A stretch of 5,824 bases of DNA from CAZYMF01 sp964648215 (GTDB lineage Bacteria > Desulfobacterota > Binatia > HRBIN30 > JACQVA1), in the NCBI GenBank assembly GCA_964648215.1, contig CAZYMF010000269.1, forward strand, positions 1 through 5,824, in the 5' to 3' direction. A program made the position numbers and the translations under genes. This document shows positions 5,822 through 5,824 of this stretch, piece after piece (the first letter of the stretch is position 1; each line of letters begins with the position of its first letter). The notes under the pieces were generated by a model that was given only the letters and a program-made list of their open reading frames with translations, ran no database searches and was not told where the DNA came from.

Positions 5822-5824
5822 GGT

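Overview
This GC-rich window (roughly two thirds G+C or more) is tightly packed, with every convincing gene on the + strand. It looks chromosomal and bacterial. The gene content, the third-position G/C bias and two kinds of dispersed intergenic palindrome suggest a soil- or sediment-type proteobacterium or a relative. The palindromes resemble repeats I associate with alphaproteobacterial and other high-GC proteobacterial genomes. I cannot fix the genus.

Layout: (1) bases 1-107 hold the last 34 codons of a gene cut by the window edge, whose tail resembles the C-terminus of TetR/AcrR regulators. (2) 120-1475 encodes a full-length MmgE/PrpD-family protein, the fold of 2-methylcitrate dehydratase and cis-aconitate decarboxylase. 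(3) 1496-2341 encodes a metallo-beta-lactamase-fold hydrolase with all seven expected metal ligands. (4) 2342-2604 is noncoding and carries two inverted copies of a palindromic repeat around a 76-nt spacer. (5) 2605-3009, 3026-4783 and 4803-5753 form a compact operon: a free-standing B12-binding small subunit, the catalytic large subunit of an acyl-CoA mutase, and the MeaB/ArgK-type GTPase that protects and reloads such mutases. (6) 5754-5824 holds a strong ribosome-binding-like sequence at the meaB stop codon and a second kind of hairpin repeat.

The mutase operon is a self-contained adenosylcobalamin carbon-skeleton isomerase module. The small subunit carries the DxHxxG cobalamin motif, the large subunit supplies the TIM-barrel active site, and MeaB gates the cofactor. 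The split layout is that of isobutyryl-CoA or 2-hydroxyisobutyryl-CoA mutases. The large subunit nevertheless keeps the Tyr/Arg pair used by methylmalonyl-CoA mutase for a substrate carboxylate, while its CoA-entry loop and two adenosyl/substrate motifs differ strongly from methylmalonyl-CoA mutase. The real substrate is therefore open, and this is the most interesting feature here. The upstream MmgE/PrpD and metallo-hydrolase genes could belong to the same acyl-CoA or branched-acid catabolic route, but the 263-nt repeat-bearing gap separates them and the link is only inferred.
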